From contig NW_020194693.1 of the NCBI RefSeq assembly GCF_002865645.1, forward strand, positions 310,001 through 374,000: a stretch of DNA of 64,000 bases, written 5' to 3'. Below are positions 12,281 through 22,983 of this stretch, one piece after another. This DNA comes from Hyaloscypha bicolor E (Eukaryota > Ascomycota > Leotiomycetes > Helotiales > Hyaloscyphaceae). Under the pieces are notes generated by a model. The model had not been told where the DNA came from, ran no database searches, and saw nothing but the letters and a program-made list of their open reading frames with translations. The stretch's first letter is position 1. The number at the start of each line of letters is the position of its first letter. A program made the position numbers and the translations under genes.

Positions 12281-13105
12281 TTTGAGTTGGATTTTTGAAT
12301 ACTTGGCATAAAATAAACGTTAGGCTTAGGATACTGCTAACAGCTCCGGAGAAAATTGCTGAAGGTTAGAGTCTTCCCCAAAACTTAAATAAGCAGAGTC
12401 CGTTGCAGACATGACTTCTATGCTTGCACTTCATACGATTGCGAAATTTTTGTCATCTTCTCCATTGGATGAGTGTATTCTCGAGACGGTCTCAGCTGCC
12501 AAGAGCTTATAAATCACCTTGCGCAACCTTCGGCCCCACACCCCTGAATCCATCCAGGTGGAAACTGGTTCGGATCGCCGAGAAATCCACATAAAATTAG
12601 GAGCGAGGCTCATTTCTAAAGATTTGACTGGCCTGCAGTTTATGCTTTGCAGACTCGTGTTCAGCAAGAACCGTACGACTAAAGAGGAAATGGTTAGAGC
12701 CAATAATGAACAGAGTTTCTCAAGGCATGCATGGGATCAGCGAATAATTAGGTAAGCAGGCTGTTAATTGGGGTTTGCATTATTACGAGCTTAGGCACCA
12801 TGTAGAAATCTTGGTGGAAGCATCCAGACCCAAAGACCCAAGATTCTTAAGACCTTGAAGACCTCTTCATTCGGTCTTCCCGTCTGCTATCGAGACGCTC
12901 TCCCTTGGAGGCGTAAAATCATGACTTTTCCAAACCTGATTTCGTCTTCGGAGAGTGATTACCGGTATTCAGATTGCTTTGTGTCTGCTGTGATCAGTAT
13001 GTGCATAATCTCTCACCAGCCACTTGATGACTACGCTTGCAATTCTCCAGCCTCTTTTGGATTACAAATCAAAAAGCAACTCCCAGTGCCGTGGCTGAGA
13101 GCATC
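12281..13105. other. Divergent intergenic region
   Basis: 825 bases between the start of the MFS sugar transporter (minus) and the start of the transcription-factor-like gene (plus). It should contain both promoters. No gene is recognised. Confidence 0.4.
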
Positions 13106-14950
13106 ATGGCAATGAATGTCACACCAGATGCCTCCTCGACCGATATCCGGGAGGCCGGTAGGATGTATGAAAACGCACATGATTACTCAGAAAGCGGGAC
13201 GGCTGCACCACTGCAATTCGTCATCAATAACGAGCCACACCTCCCCAGGAACCGGGAACAGAAGAAGCTTGTTCGCAGTCATGCGAAGCGTCAGTCCCGC
13301 GCGGTTCAGAAGAGGAAGAACACCCTGCCTGTTCGGAGACGAGCAATCCTCCAAAAAAGCTCTCCCCAATGGTCAGCTCAATCCAAATTTAGCATCACAT
13401 CGGCAAATACGAATGTCACATCGGAACCCCAGACGCCATCTACAGATACGAAAGCTGCCACTGCCCTCAGTGTAGGATCAGAATCTGATATAGGTCTTAC
13501 CCCAGAGTCAAGTTATCTTGCCAGTGAGGATAGCGAAGCTCGTTTCTTCTCCACAACTCCAGAGCTGGACTCACCTCTGCCATCTTTACAATCTCTCAAC
13601 CTGGACGCGCATAAATTTGATCGATGGGTGTTTGATACAAGTGAGTCTTTATCCTCCCTAGATACATTAATATCTGACCCCCCTTAGCCTCGCCATATAC
13701 TTTATTACAAGATGAAGGAGCCCCTGCGCTGTGTTTGAGTGCTCGAACTTGGCCGTTCCCAAAGCCTATCGGGGCAGAGAAACCAAAGTTCTCCATTTTT
13801 ATGCCTTCGAGAGTTCTGCCAGCTCCAAATTTTAATCTTCCTCGAGGATGTATGCATAAATCAGCTCTGGTAGTTCCACATATAATCAATAGTCGAGAAT
13901 ACTACTCGTTCAAAGTGGGAACCATACAATGGATCAACGATCGCCTCGACACTCTTTCCGTTGGCACAGGTGATGCGACGATTGGGAGCATATTGCTGCT
14001 CATAAATTTTGAGGTATGTGAACAGTTTTCTCGGTTCTTGGAACTCGATGCTTTTCACGTGAGAGCCTGGCTGGAACTAGTTGAGCTTCGCAATTGATAT
14101 CCCCAAGGCTAATAATATACACCCTGGAAGCTAATGAGAGGGAACGTGACTGAGGCTCGATATTATATGGATGGCGTCCAACAAATCGTCAACCTTCGTG
14201 GAGGACTTGGAAATGTTAACAACAGGAATGTTCTCGCTCGAATATTAGTGTAAGATTTCTTTGATTAAACTGCATTCGAATCGCTGACAAAGTTGCAGCA
14301 TTGATCTACTCGTTGCTGCCCTGAGTAAGCATCAACCTCGATTCTCCCAACCGACTTTATTTCCTGCGGATTTGCTCGGTGCGGTGTTCTACAAGGTCGC
14401 AGACTCACCCTTAACAACTCAAAGAACAATGAAAATCGCTCTCAAGGTATCCTCTTTTGGTGAGAGGGGTGCCAGATACCTACAGCGGGCGCAAATGATT
14501 ACCATGCACCGTATCGCTGGTACGAGCTGCAGCTTTTCGGAATATAAGCACGACCTTTATGAGCCCAAAACAAGAATGGACCAGGACACTTCCGCATTAT
14601 TCCGTATCATCCAGCAAACGTCAGATATATATCTGGGTGCTCTACAAACCCCACAGATACCATTCTCGTCGCCTATCAACAGAAAATCAACGGTAGCACT
14701 TTGCCAAGCGGTCGAGTCTCCAGCAAATGATGACGTGTGGGACCGGTTTCCTGGAATATTCACCTGGGTGCTTTTGGTGGGCTGTGCTGCTGCTGAGGAG
14801 GGGTCGACTGAGTACAATTTTTTTGTATGCCTCCTGATTAAAGTGGCGCTTGGTGCGGGGTATGGCTGGTTAGACGCATTGACAGAAGCGGTGAAAACAT
14901 TTATAAAGGTCAAGGAATTGTCTGAAGGTTGTGAGAAGAAGAATTTATAG
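13106..14950 (+). CDS. Fungal transcription-factor-like protein without a zinc cluster
   Basis: Four exons: 13106-13640, 13688-14013, 14131-14249, 14299-14950; 1632 bases, 543 residues. The N-terminal block FVINNEPHLPRNREQKKLVR followed by the basic SHAKRQSRAVQKRK is typical of a large Pezizomycotina family annotated as fungal-specific transcription factors (DUF3468-like) that carry the regulatory domain but no N-terminal Zn2Cys6 cluster. The middle contains EARYYMDGVQQIVNLRGGLG, the family's helical hallmark, and the C-terminal exon is helical with hydrophobic stretches. The open frame extends upstream of the first ATG without another ATG, so 13106 is chosen. Nuclear regulation is inferred from family only; no target can be named. 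The arrangement, divergent from a sugar transporter, makes a local regulatory link possible but unproven. Confidence 0.82.
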
Positions 14951-17733
14951 AGGCGTCATAAGGAAGGTTAAGCATACACGGAGAATGAAGGGGTTCGCTT
15001 AGGGCTGGATTCCCCCGAATACTTCAAGAATTCTGAACAACGAGTTGAATTGTGCTTCAAGAGAAGCAAATGAATATCACTAATTAGTACCAATTTCTGT
15101 TCGGCAGAAGGGCTACACTTTTGAAGTGTTCCAATAAAGGGAGCGGCGTTCAAATTTTAGGCGGACGGGATACTTGAGCTGAAGTTAAACAGCACCAACC
15201 CATCAAAGGGTCTATAGCCAGTCTTGCACAACATGCTCATCCTAAGCCCAAGTCCAAGTCCTATCCTGCATGTGTCAATGTACTAGCTCCAACCCTCAAC
15301 TCGAAAATCGCGTTGCTTAATGCTGGCACGAGATATAGCCATGACCTTCGTGGCCTCATAACTCCTATAGCACACGATTCGGAAATCCGAGGTACGCAGA
15401 GTCAATATATTTCTCCGCCATTGCCAGAGCCGCCATGACCTAATTACAGTACCCGGCCAAACGCATTTAATTAATCCATAGCTTGCAAATTCCAAATAAC
15501 TACCAAGAATATCGAATCTCAAAGCTTTCTAGCCCAGGAAATGTGCAAATTATTGATCAAACTCTGTGAAGAATAAAGGAGGTTCGAATAGATTGAAGAA
15601 AGGGGATTGGTCAGCTCGACAACAATAGAGAATAGTCCGCTTGAGAGGATGTCATTGATTCATCGTCGGATATGCTTAGGCCACATATCTCTCAGCTTCT
15701 GTTTAAGATTAAATTGAAACATTATTAGCCTGCCGATCTATTTGATTTTAGCTGGTACTAGAAGGTAGTCCATCCCGATCGAGAATCAAAACTTAAAATC
15801 GCCGATCAAAGCTTAGTACCTCCAGGACGTTCCTGAGAGGGGTTAGATTGCAGTTTAGTCATGGGCTACTGCTTGTCCAGGCGCATAACTTTAAGTCTAC
15901 TTGTGCTGGAGGCTTCAAGTGTAGATGATGTGGAAATTTCGGTGAACTGCTTTAGTTCCCGAAAGATTTACGTAACAACTTCAGAGGAAGATGGGTGTAG
16001 AGTCTGTTGCACGTCGAAAGCCCTTCGTCTGAAGCCTAACTCGGCTGTATTTGCTACCTTAAAACCCCCAGACTTTCTTCCGCGTAAGGGATGACGTTCC
16101 AGCTCATCACCGTGCAGTTGCCCTCCCACGTCGGCTTCCCCTCGACCGCCCTCGCGAACCTCTTCCTTGCAAATCAGCTATCGTTGACGGGTGTTATCCC
16201 ATCCAGCTCCGTTGCAACGTTCAGAGGGTAGTGGGGCGGGGTCGCAATTAAGGTTGTCATCGACGGAGCAACGAGCAGCACATTGCGTGTTGAGAGGTCC
16301 CACTTAATGCTTCATAGGGCGCAATGAAGCGTGGAAATAGTGAGCCTGGACCCTCAATGTTGCAACGGAGCTGGATGGGATACGAGAAACTTTTTCACAT
16401 TATCTGCTCCCACTACCCCAAGACAGCTGAATGTTTCAAAAAAGATGGAACGCATAGTAATCCACTTGAGCATCTTCCGCAACCGTGGAGGTCAGATTCA
16501 TAGCCCAAGACCTAACGGGCTAACAGACAGACAACTTGGCTCGCTTGAGCTTCTAGCATGGTGATGCGATTGTACATTGAGTAGCGGTGGTGAGGCTTCG
16601 ACGCTGCAAATCTGAAGTAGCCTCAGGTGTTGTGGATGATGAGAAGTGAAGTCGGTGAAGTTGATGGGAGAGGAGTTGTAGTATAAAGGTCACATGACAG
16701 TCTAGATTGTCTTAGCGTCGCTTGGCCCCCTTTTCAGCCCCCTATTCTCTTTCCTCTGTTATTGATCTCTCCCAAAATCACAACGATCTTCCCTCTCAAA
16801 ACCAACAAACCAATTGCTCTGGAATCGCTGTTTTATTTTGGTCGACACATTGGCTGGTAAGGAGTAAACAGTAACTTGACTGATGTTTTCGCGGCATGGG
16901 TCCGACAGCGAAACACCAAGACAGCACAGTCTGTGACTCGAGCGACCGTACTGATATCCGCAGCTGCTTTTCGATGAAAATTTGCATGGGGCCGTCAAAC
17001 GGTGTTTTTGAGCTGCTTCTCGGCCCTCGAGGAATCCGTCTTGGGCCATTGGCATTAAGCTGTTGAGGCTGCACCGGAGGCTTCACAGTTGATGACGTGC
17101 TTGGAGGTCTTCTCCAGGTTTTAAGTGGAATGGAGCCTTTCACTCAATTCACAGCCACGCGGATGCCGAAGATGTGCTCTTTCCATGTTTCATCTACCTT
17201 AAGGTGTTTCCTTGACGTCTGTTTTCACGTGACCTGTTAACATCGAGACGACGAGTGTCGCAGCTTCTAGAAGGTGCCCCAATCGGCCAATAATATCTGC
17301 AACAAGCCTCCGGACTGGAGGTCTCCCATTCATGTTCAAGCCACATCTGTCTTCGACTTGGTAAAAGCGCCACTTGCCCTGCAACTTGGACGAACAGACT
17401 GTCGATCAGAAAACACACACCACTTACTTCCTCTCACGAATCAATGTGTACCCTCGGCATTGACCACTTCAAACCCGTATGAACCCCTGAAAATCGATGG
17501 TCTGCGGCCAATTGACGGGCCTGTCCGTTCTTGCATAATGTTTCGAAACAACGCTGAAGCACAGGGAGACCTTTCGAGGTCGCCTCGGACCGTCAGGGCT
17601 TTCCTTGGCAGTTTTGAAATCTCTACTTTACCTTTCAACCCCATCTTTCCCTTCTTGCGTTGCCATTTATGATTTTTAATTGTTCTTGTTGATACCTTTT
17701 GTATTTTTGGTTCTTTGGTTTCTTCTTCAGACC
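14951..17733. other. 2.8-kb gene-poor stretch
   Basis: No gene with recognisable protein similarity was found on either strand. It contains a perfect 24-base inverted repeat pair (16195-16218 and 16359-16382, listed separately) and a short open frame at 16091-16231 (46 codons, amphipathic, GC-rich) that may be a gene relic but is too short to name. The last few hundred bases are pyrimidine-rich and form the promoter of the PEBP-like gene. Confidence 0.45.
16195..16382. repeat. 188-base inverted-repeat element (MITE-like)
   Basis: The 24 bases at 16195-16218 (beginning TATCCCATCCAGCTCCG) are the exact reverse complement of 16359-16382, separated by 140 bases. Similarity continues inward imperfectly (GTTCAGAGGG against ATTGAGGGTC). 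No convincing target-site duplication is visible. It could be a miniature inverted-repeat element or a local inverted duplication. Confidence 0.6.
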
Positions 17734-18676
17734 ATGTTCCCTTCACCCCTCCTTCTTGTTGTGCTCGCTGGCGCCGCAACTGCATTCACACCGGCTGGAT
17801 TCGAGCCTGCCTCTTCAAATAACTTGACGGTTGTGTTCGGGAACACATTAGCTACCAATGGCAAGAATATCCTCAAAGCCGGTGAGATTTTCCATCAAAA
17901 TAGTCTCCCCCATTCTTTCTAATGCATTCCAGAAACGGCGCAACCTCCCATTATCGGCACTTCCCAGAAGCTTTTTGGCAGTTACACGATCATGATGGTA
18001 GACCCGGACATCCCTCCTCAAACAGCTGGTGGGCCAACTGGTGAACTTCTCCACGTAGGTGTTGGGGGAGAAACCCTTTCCTATTTGTGACTGTTTCATG
18101 AGATTTTTCTAAGACAACGTCCTCTCCCGAAACAATCCCAATTAAGCAATTGCTGACTCCCCCGTTACTTAGTGGATGCAGTCAGGTCTCGTTTCCGCGA
18201 ACAACGCCACATTCATCGGTGGAGTTCGAATGTTCGAGTTAATCAATCCCACCAACACCTCTGCATTGGCAACCTATATCCAACCCTCTCCACCAAACAA
18301 GTCTCCTAATACTCACCGGTACACTCAAATGCTGCTCAACACCACCGGAAACAGCAGCGCTCTCTCCACACTATCTACATTCGCCAAAACAAGAAGCGAC
18401 TTCAGCGCAGTGAACGTTGTGAAAAGTTCGGGGTTGAATGTTTTGTTCGGGAACAGTTTTGATGTTACGAATACGACATTGATACAGTCAAATATCACCA
18501 AGACAACCGCTAGTGTAGCAGGAGCAGGAAGCACGGGGACCGGGACAGCTAGTGCAGCGGCGACAGGGACGGGCACCACACCGAAGAGTGCAGGCCGTGT
18601 GACAACTGTGAGCGATGGCAGAGGAGCCTATATTGCAGGATTGGGAGCGCTTGCTGCTGCGGTTATGCTGTTGTAG
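17734..18676 (+). CDS. Secreted, probably GPI-anchored PEBP-like protein
   Basis: Three exons: 17734-17881, 17933-18054, 18173-18676; 774 bases, 257 residues. Residues 1-18 form a signal peptide. The body shows phosphatidylethanolamine-binding-protein (PEBP) features: YTIMMVDPDIPPQ (the DPD ligand-site motif), ELLHWM at the exon 2/3 junction (the LHW motif) and IQPSPPNKSPNTHRYTQMLL (the P..P...HRY motif). After the domain comes a Ser/Thr/Gly-rich linker (residues about 195-235) and a hydrophobic tail (GLGALAAAVMLL), the pattern of a GPI-anchored cell-wall or membrane protein. Several N-x-S/T sites are present. The family binds lipids or inhibits proteases in various organisms; the role of this extracellular fungal version is not known. 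It converges on the Ada-like gene. Confidence 0.85.
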
Positions 18677-19051
18677 GTATATTTGAGCTATGCAATATTT
18701 CGAGACATATCCAGGTGCTCTATTTTTATCGTTCTTGAACAAAACCAACCCAGCCTTCGCACGATGAAAGAGGGTTTTAAGCAGAATGAGAAAACAATAT
18801 GCACATGGTATTACGAGTGGGTCCTCGTGCGATCATGAGAAAGCGAGTAAAATGTCAAAGGATTAAGTACTGTACAACATTGTTAGATAATTACTGTATC
18901 CACAGAGTGCTTCCTCTGGGAATTTTGTCTTCTCTGGCATCACGGTTTGCAACGTCAGACTTGCGCCGTTGGCTCCTCGAGCTGTTCCCCGCAAGAATGG
19001 ACAAAAGTCCAGCTATTTTCTACGTGAATCATACAATTCTGCCCGGATCGC
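18677..19051. other. Convergent intergenic region
   Basis: 375 bases between the 3' ends of the PEBP-like gene and the Ada-like gene. Nothing further is recognised. Confidence 0.4.
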
Positions 19052-19816
19052 TCAGCACAGGTAGTCCGGTGAGTTAGAGCTGCCAAAATCGAGGAATTGG
19101 AAGCCATCATCCATCATGTCGAGGTTGACAGAATCAGAGAAATAATCCGGCGATGACTCCTCGGAGTCGATGAGGTCGAACGGCATCGGTATGGAGGGCA
19201 GTACACCAGCAAAACGATGCCAGTCTTTCTCCAGCTCGAGGCAATCGAAGTTTGCTAACGGCAGACCATTCTCGTATCCATAGTCTCTTGAGATGTTGGG
19301 CGTAGGAAAACACTCTTCGGGATCTTGAGCAATGTCGAAGGCTTGTTGCTGATCGGTGTCGACCACTTCCGGGAAGCCCCCCATAGTCCCAGGGAGAATA
19401 GAAGCCCGGTATTCCCCCACGGTCATCCCCATAACCTTCTTGAAGATCCTGCAGAAATGGCTTTCCGTCAACCCCACCGCCGTTGCCAGCGCCTTGACGC
19501 TGCACTTCCTATCTACTTCACCACTCTGCTCCTTCCTGACCAAATCACACGCTTTCCCAACAGCCATCTTCTGAGGATCGCCGGCCCCATCTCTCAGTTC
19601 TGGGCGGCAGCGCTTGCACGCTCTGAACCCTTCCGCCGCTGCTTCAGCGGCAGTGTCATGGAACACGATATTTGCTCGTCTTGCGAGGCGTGAGGGACAT
19701 GTCGGACGGCAGTATATTTTGGTTGTTGTGACGCAGTAGACGAATGCACTTGCTGATTTGGGATTTCGACTTTGGAGGGCAGCCCAACGAGTACTGGAGG
19801 TGGCGAATTGAGGCAT
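19052..19816 (-). CDS. Ada-type methylphosphotriester-DNA sensor with AraC-type HTH
   Basis: Single exon of 254 residues starting at ATG 19816. The N-terminal domain (residues about 8-75) matches the Ada zinc-binding fold: C36 in KIYCRPTCPSR, C40, then C67 and C70 in FRACKRCRPE, giving the four cysteines that hold zinc, one of which accepts methyl from methylphosphotriesters in bacterial Ada/AdaA. Residues about 83-140 form an AraC-type helix-turn-helix (SVKALATAVGLTESHFCRIF, KKVMGMTVGEYRAS), normally the promoter-binding part. The remaining 110 residues are acidic (SEESSPDYFSDSVNLDMMDD) and could be an activation region. It lacks the O6-methylguanine transferase domain of E. coli Ada, which here is the divergent neighbour at 20161-20640. 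Role inferred: repair of methylphosphotriesters and methylation-triggered activation of repair genes. Confidence 0.88.
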   Translation of the reverse strand: MPQFATSSTRWAALQSRNPKSASAFVYCVTTTKIYCRPTCPSRLARRANIVFHDTAAEAAAEGFRACKRCRPELRDGAGDPQKMAVGKACDLVRKEQSGEVDRKCSVKALATAVGLTESHFCRIFKKVMGMTVGEYRASILPGTMGGFPEVVDTDQQQAFDIAQDPEECFPTPNISRDYGYENGLPLANFDCLELEKDWHRFAGVLPSIPMPFDLIDSEESSPDYFSDSVNLDMMDDGFQFLDFGSSNSPDYLC

Positions 19817-20160
19817 GATATTGTCTGATACGGTAAGGCGAAGGTAGCTGCCAGTTTTGCATCGGTCAAGATATTTTGAAGAGAAAGCAGTTGGTATGGC
19901 ATGGAAATGATTCCATGTCTGATATGAGTCAAAAAGACGAAAGCGATGTAGTTGTGACGAAAGTTGCGAATGAGGTCGTTGAATTTAGGTGGAGGCAAGG
20001 CGTCGGCAATGAGTAAGCGAGACTGCTCTGGAAGTGACCAATCAGAAGCTGCATCTGCAAAGTGACGCGCTCCTTCACTTCACCATAAAAAGCGTAACGA
20101 TATTCCTGAATTCTCTCTCGGCAATCATTCATGTTCACTAGAAATCCAACTCTCTCCAAG
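19817..20160. promoter_or_regulatory. Shared promoter of the Ada-like and MGMT-like genes
   Basis: Only 344 bases separate the two divergent start codons. A CCAAT box in good context (GACCAATCAG) lies at 20038-20042. If the Ada-like protein autoregulates as in bacteria, its site should lie here, but I do not see a motif that I can identify as an Ada box. Confidence 0.55.
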
Positions 20161-20640
20161 ATGACAGTCACAGAATATCAAGAGGTAACTCGAAACCCCC
20201 TTTTAACCCGCCATTGCCCCGCCTACCAATTTTCAAAGCGAGACTGACACGTCCAAAGCGCGTCTACGCACTCCTATGCCAGATCCCCAAAGGAAAAGTC
20301 GCCTCCTACGCCTCCCTCTCCAAAGCTCTCTCTTCCTCTCCTCGAGCAGTGGGCGGTGCATTGCGAAGGAATCCTTTCGCGCCGGAAGTGCCTTGCCACA
20401 GAATAATTTGCGCAGATGGCGTAAGCTCCAGCTCAACCATGGCTAAATTTATGAGGCATTTGCTAACTGGGGCTCCCTCACGGACAATAGTCAATTGGTG
20501 GATTCAAGGGAGAGCCGCAAGATGCGCCTTCTGGCATTAATCAGAAGGAGAAATTGAGGTTGTTGAAGAGTGAAGGTGTTCTATTTGAGAATGGTATCTT
20601 GATAGAGAAGGACAGATGGTGGGATTGTTTCAAGGTGTGA
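20161..20640 (+). CDS. Small O6-alkylguanine-DNA alkyltransferase (MGMT/Ogt)
   Basis: Three exons: 20161-20184, 20259-20420, 20491-20640; 336 bases, 111 residues. It is the C-terminal catalytic domain only: RVYALLCQIPKGKVASYASL, RAVGGALRRNPFAPEVPCHR with the acceptor cysteine in PCHR, then CADGSIGGFKG across the second junction. The length is that of alkyltransferase-like (ATL) proteins, but ATLs have Trp in place of this cysteine, so activity as a suicide methyl acceptor is expected. The N-terminal domain of larger MGMTs is missing. The first exon codes for only eight residues. It lies head-to-head with the Ada-like gene, like a split Ada or the AdaA/AdaB pair of Bacillus. Confidence 0.9.
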
Positions 20641-21616
20641 GTACAGATGATTCTGTGTAATTAGATTAAAACAAGCAATGTGAATCTTGATAAGGCAGAA
20701 AAGAAAAATGTTTAATTTTCCAAGGAAGGAAGGAGAGTTGAAAAGTGATTAGATGGAAACTCCAGCGGAAATCTCGCACATAAACGGCCTCTCTCTAGTC
20801 TTCCGCCATATCCATTGGGATCATGACATCCTCCCTCAATGCAACTGGAACAGCACAAAACTCTGATCAAAGATCAGAGGAATGTAAATATTGGCCTTAA
20901 TCTAGTGCGCAATCTGCTGAAATTCTAGCCGTACTTCGTTGAGGATCGGGTATACCGAAGGCATAAGTTGGATTACAAACAAGACGGAGACTACCCACAG
21001 TTAGCATTACTTAGTAATCAAAACGTTGGATCCGTTTCGAACGAGCCCTTAATCTCAGAGAAAACGAGAGTAATAACCAGGGGTTTAGTTGCCTCGGATA
21101 AAACTGCTTCTTGACTACATCCACTTATTGAAACGCTGGAAACTCAAAGATATCCGTATGTATAACAATAGTCGGTCCCACTCAAAACATACTAGAAATC
21201 ATCTGTCCGCTGAAATAATCACGTTCGGCTTTCAGAGTCCGACAAAGATTTGGTGTGCCGAACATTAAGCTCCACTTGAAGTTATCTTCACTTGAGATGA
21301 AGGGACTGAAAGGTTTTGTTTGAATCAGATTTATAACTTTAGTCAAAGGTCAAAGTCTTTGTCGGGTACCGATTCTCTTATCAAACTGAGGACACAGAAA
21401 GTCCTCGCCAGAGCAGGGAAAGCGAAAACGCCACAACTTCTCAATTGCCACAAGGAACGTCAAACTTCTGCCACCCTTAGCTTTAGGTACCCTGCTCGGC
21501 ACAAAGTTGCCGGGTTGCCGTAGCACAAGATCTTGATTGGAGAGTTTTGAGAGCAGGGCGAGGATCTGACTCATAGTAATCACGGAGGAATAATGGGAAA
21601 AAGTAAAACGAACCCC
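20641..21616. other. Intergenic, downstream of the MGMT-like gene
   Basis: About 1 kb with no recognisable gene on either strand; it ends at the left inverted repeat of the AT-rich element. Confidence 0.4.
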
Positions 21617-22190
21617 CCGGTGTCGGTTAGGGGTGTCGATTGGGGCAGGGGTGTTAACGACTTTCAATTGGCTATTTAAGCTCTTTAAAAAAGATTAAGT
21701 TAGATTTTTTAATATAAGTATAAGTTAGTATATTATAACCCTTGTATTATAATCACGTGCTTCCTAATTTATAATAAAGGTTTCCTTAAAATAGTATTTT
21801 AATTTAAGAGAGTTTATATACTAATTAATTAAGTTCTCGTTTTTAAGCCCTATAAGGCCCTATAAGTTATGGGCTTATAAGGCTCTTATATCTGGTTTTA
21901 GGGACTTATTCGCTAAATTTCTGGGCTTTCTTAAGCTCACCTTTAGGTTATAAAATATAACCCCCCATTACTTTCTTTTAACAGCCAGCACACTTAGGTT
22001 CCCTTAAAAAATAACATCATTTAATGCCCAGTCCATAGGATTGCCCTCGATAAAATTATAAAAACTTGATTGTCACTGCTATAGAAGTTAATATAAAAAC
22101 TTTGATTTTCGGCCCGGATTTCGGTGTATCACGACTAACCGGAGGCGCGTGCCTGGCTACCTGGTCATCGACACCCCTAATCGACACCGG
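21617..22190. mobile_element. AT-rich element with terminal inverted repeats
   Basis: A 24-base sequence at 21617-21640 (starting CCGGTGTCGGTTAGGGGTG) is the reverse complement of 22167-22190 with one mismatch (G/A). The 526 bases between are very AT-rich and non-coding, with many TTATAA/TATAAG words, as in RIP-mutated or non-autonomous DNA elements. Each terminal repeat itself holds two direct copies of a GGTGTCGRT unit. No clear target-site duplication is seen. Its right end lies 112 bases before the start of the GFA-domain gene. Confidence 0.6.
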
Positions 22191-22302
22191 GAGGGGCGGA
22201 GGGATCGTTCTACTTTTTCCCGGAATTATAACCCACATTTTCACGACAACAGCCACTCCACAACTTCCCTCTTCCACGAAACCTCAATCAGAAATCCTGG
22301 GA

Positions 22303-22983
22303 ATGGAAATGGCAGCCGCACTCCCCAAAACCCCCTTCCAGCTCCACGGAGGCTGCTTCTGCACCGCGATCCGCTACACGATTTCCATCCCCGAGCTCTC
22401 TCAACGAAAACTTCTCCCAAAGGCCAGCATGACAGCTGACCGCCTCCTCGTCCCGCCCAACGAAGTTAATGAACGATTGCCCATCATAACGCTCGACCAC
22501 TGCAACTCCTGCCGTCGCGTCCCGGGCGCAATTGTACATTCCTGGTTTCTCTGTCCCCGAGAATGGGTCGAGTTTACTGTCCAGCCTCGCGAGTCAGGTG
22601 ACGAGAAAGAGGCTATCAGAGCCGACAGCACGGCGTATCTGCACGAGGACAAGACTCTGGCTGAGCGCACGTATGTCACGCATTTTAAGAGCTCGGAGCA
22701 CTCGAATAGGACGTTTTGCGGGAAGTGCGGGACACATGTGACACTCTTTAAGACAGGGCCGCTGGGGCCTTTGCAACAGGCGTTGGGGCCTTTCTTTGAT
22801 GTTGCCGTTGGCACATTGGATAAGGAGTGTTTGGAGATGGAGGGGTTTATGCCGACTATTCAGTTTTGGCATGATGATGGGATTCCTTGGGCTGTGAAGT
22901 TGGTGAATGAAGGGAAGAAGGGTTTACACGCTGATGTGGCTGATTTATCGAAACTGAAGGCCGAGGACGAACAGAAGAAGTGA
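22303..22983 (+). CDS. GFA/CENP-V domain protein
   Basis: Single exon, 226 residues from ATG 22303. It has the zinc-binding pattern of the GFA (glutathione-dependent formaldehyde-activating enzyme/CENP-V) family: GGCFCTAIRY near residue 13, DHCNSCRRVPGA near 66, and FCGKCGTHVTLF near 145, followed by DVAVGTL. Members bind zinc through these cysteines; most fungal paralogues have no proven reaction, so formaldehyde metabolism should not be assumed. The open frame continues upstream into the AT-rich element, but the next codons are not GFA-like, so the ATG just before the domain is used. Its promoter is largely the right end of that element. Confidence 0.87.
   Translation: MEMAAALPKTPFQLHGGCFCTAIRYTISIPELSQRKLLPKASMTADRLLVPPNEVNERLPIITLDHCNSCRRVPGAIVHSWFLCPREWVEFTVQPRESGDEKEAIRADSTAYLHEDKTLAERTYVTHFKSSEHSNRTFCGKCGTHVTLFKTGPLGPLQQALGPFFDVAVGTLDKECLEMEGFMPTIQFWHDDGIPWAVKLVNEGKKGLHADVADLSKLKAEDEQKK

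Noticed and set aside
16091..16231. 46-codon open frame resembling the start of a MAPEG-type membrane protein
   Set aside because: The likeness is too weak and short, and no following exon was found.
21617..21640. TTAGGG-like word as telomeric repeat
   Set aside because: It occurs once within the inverted repeat and is not in tandem.
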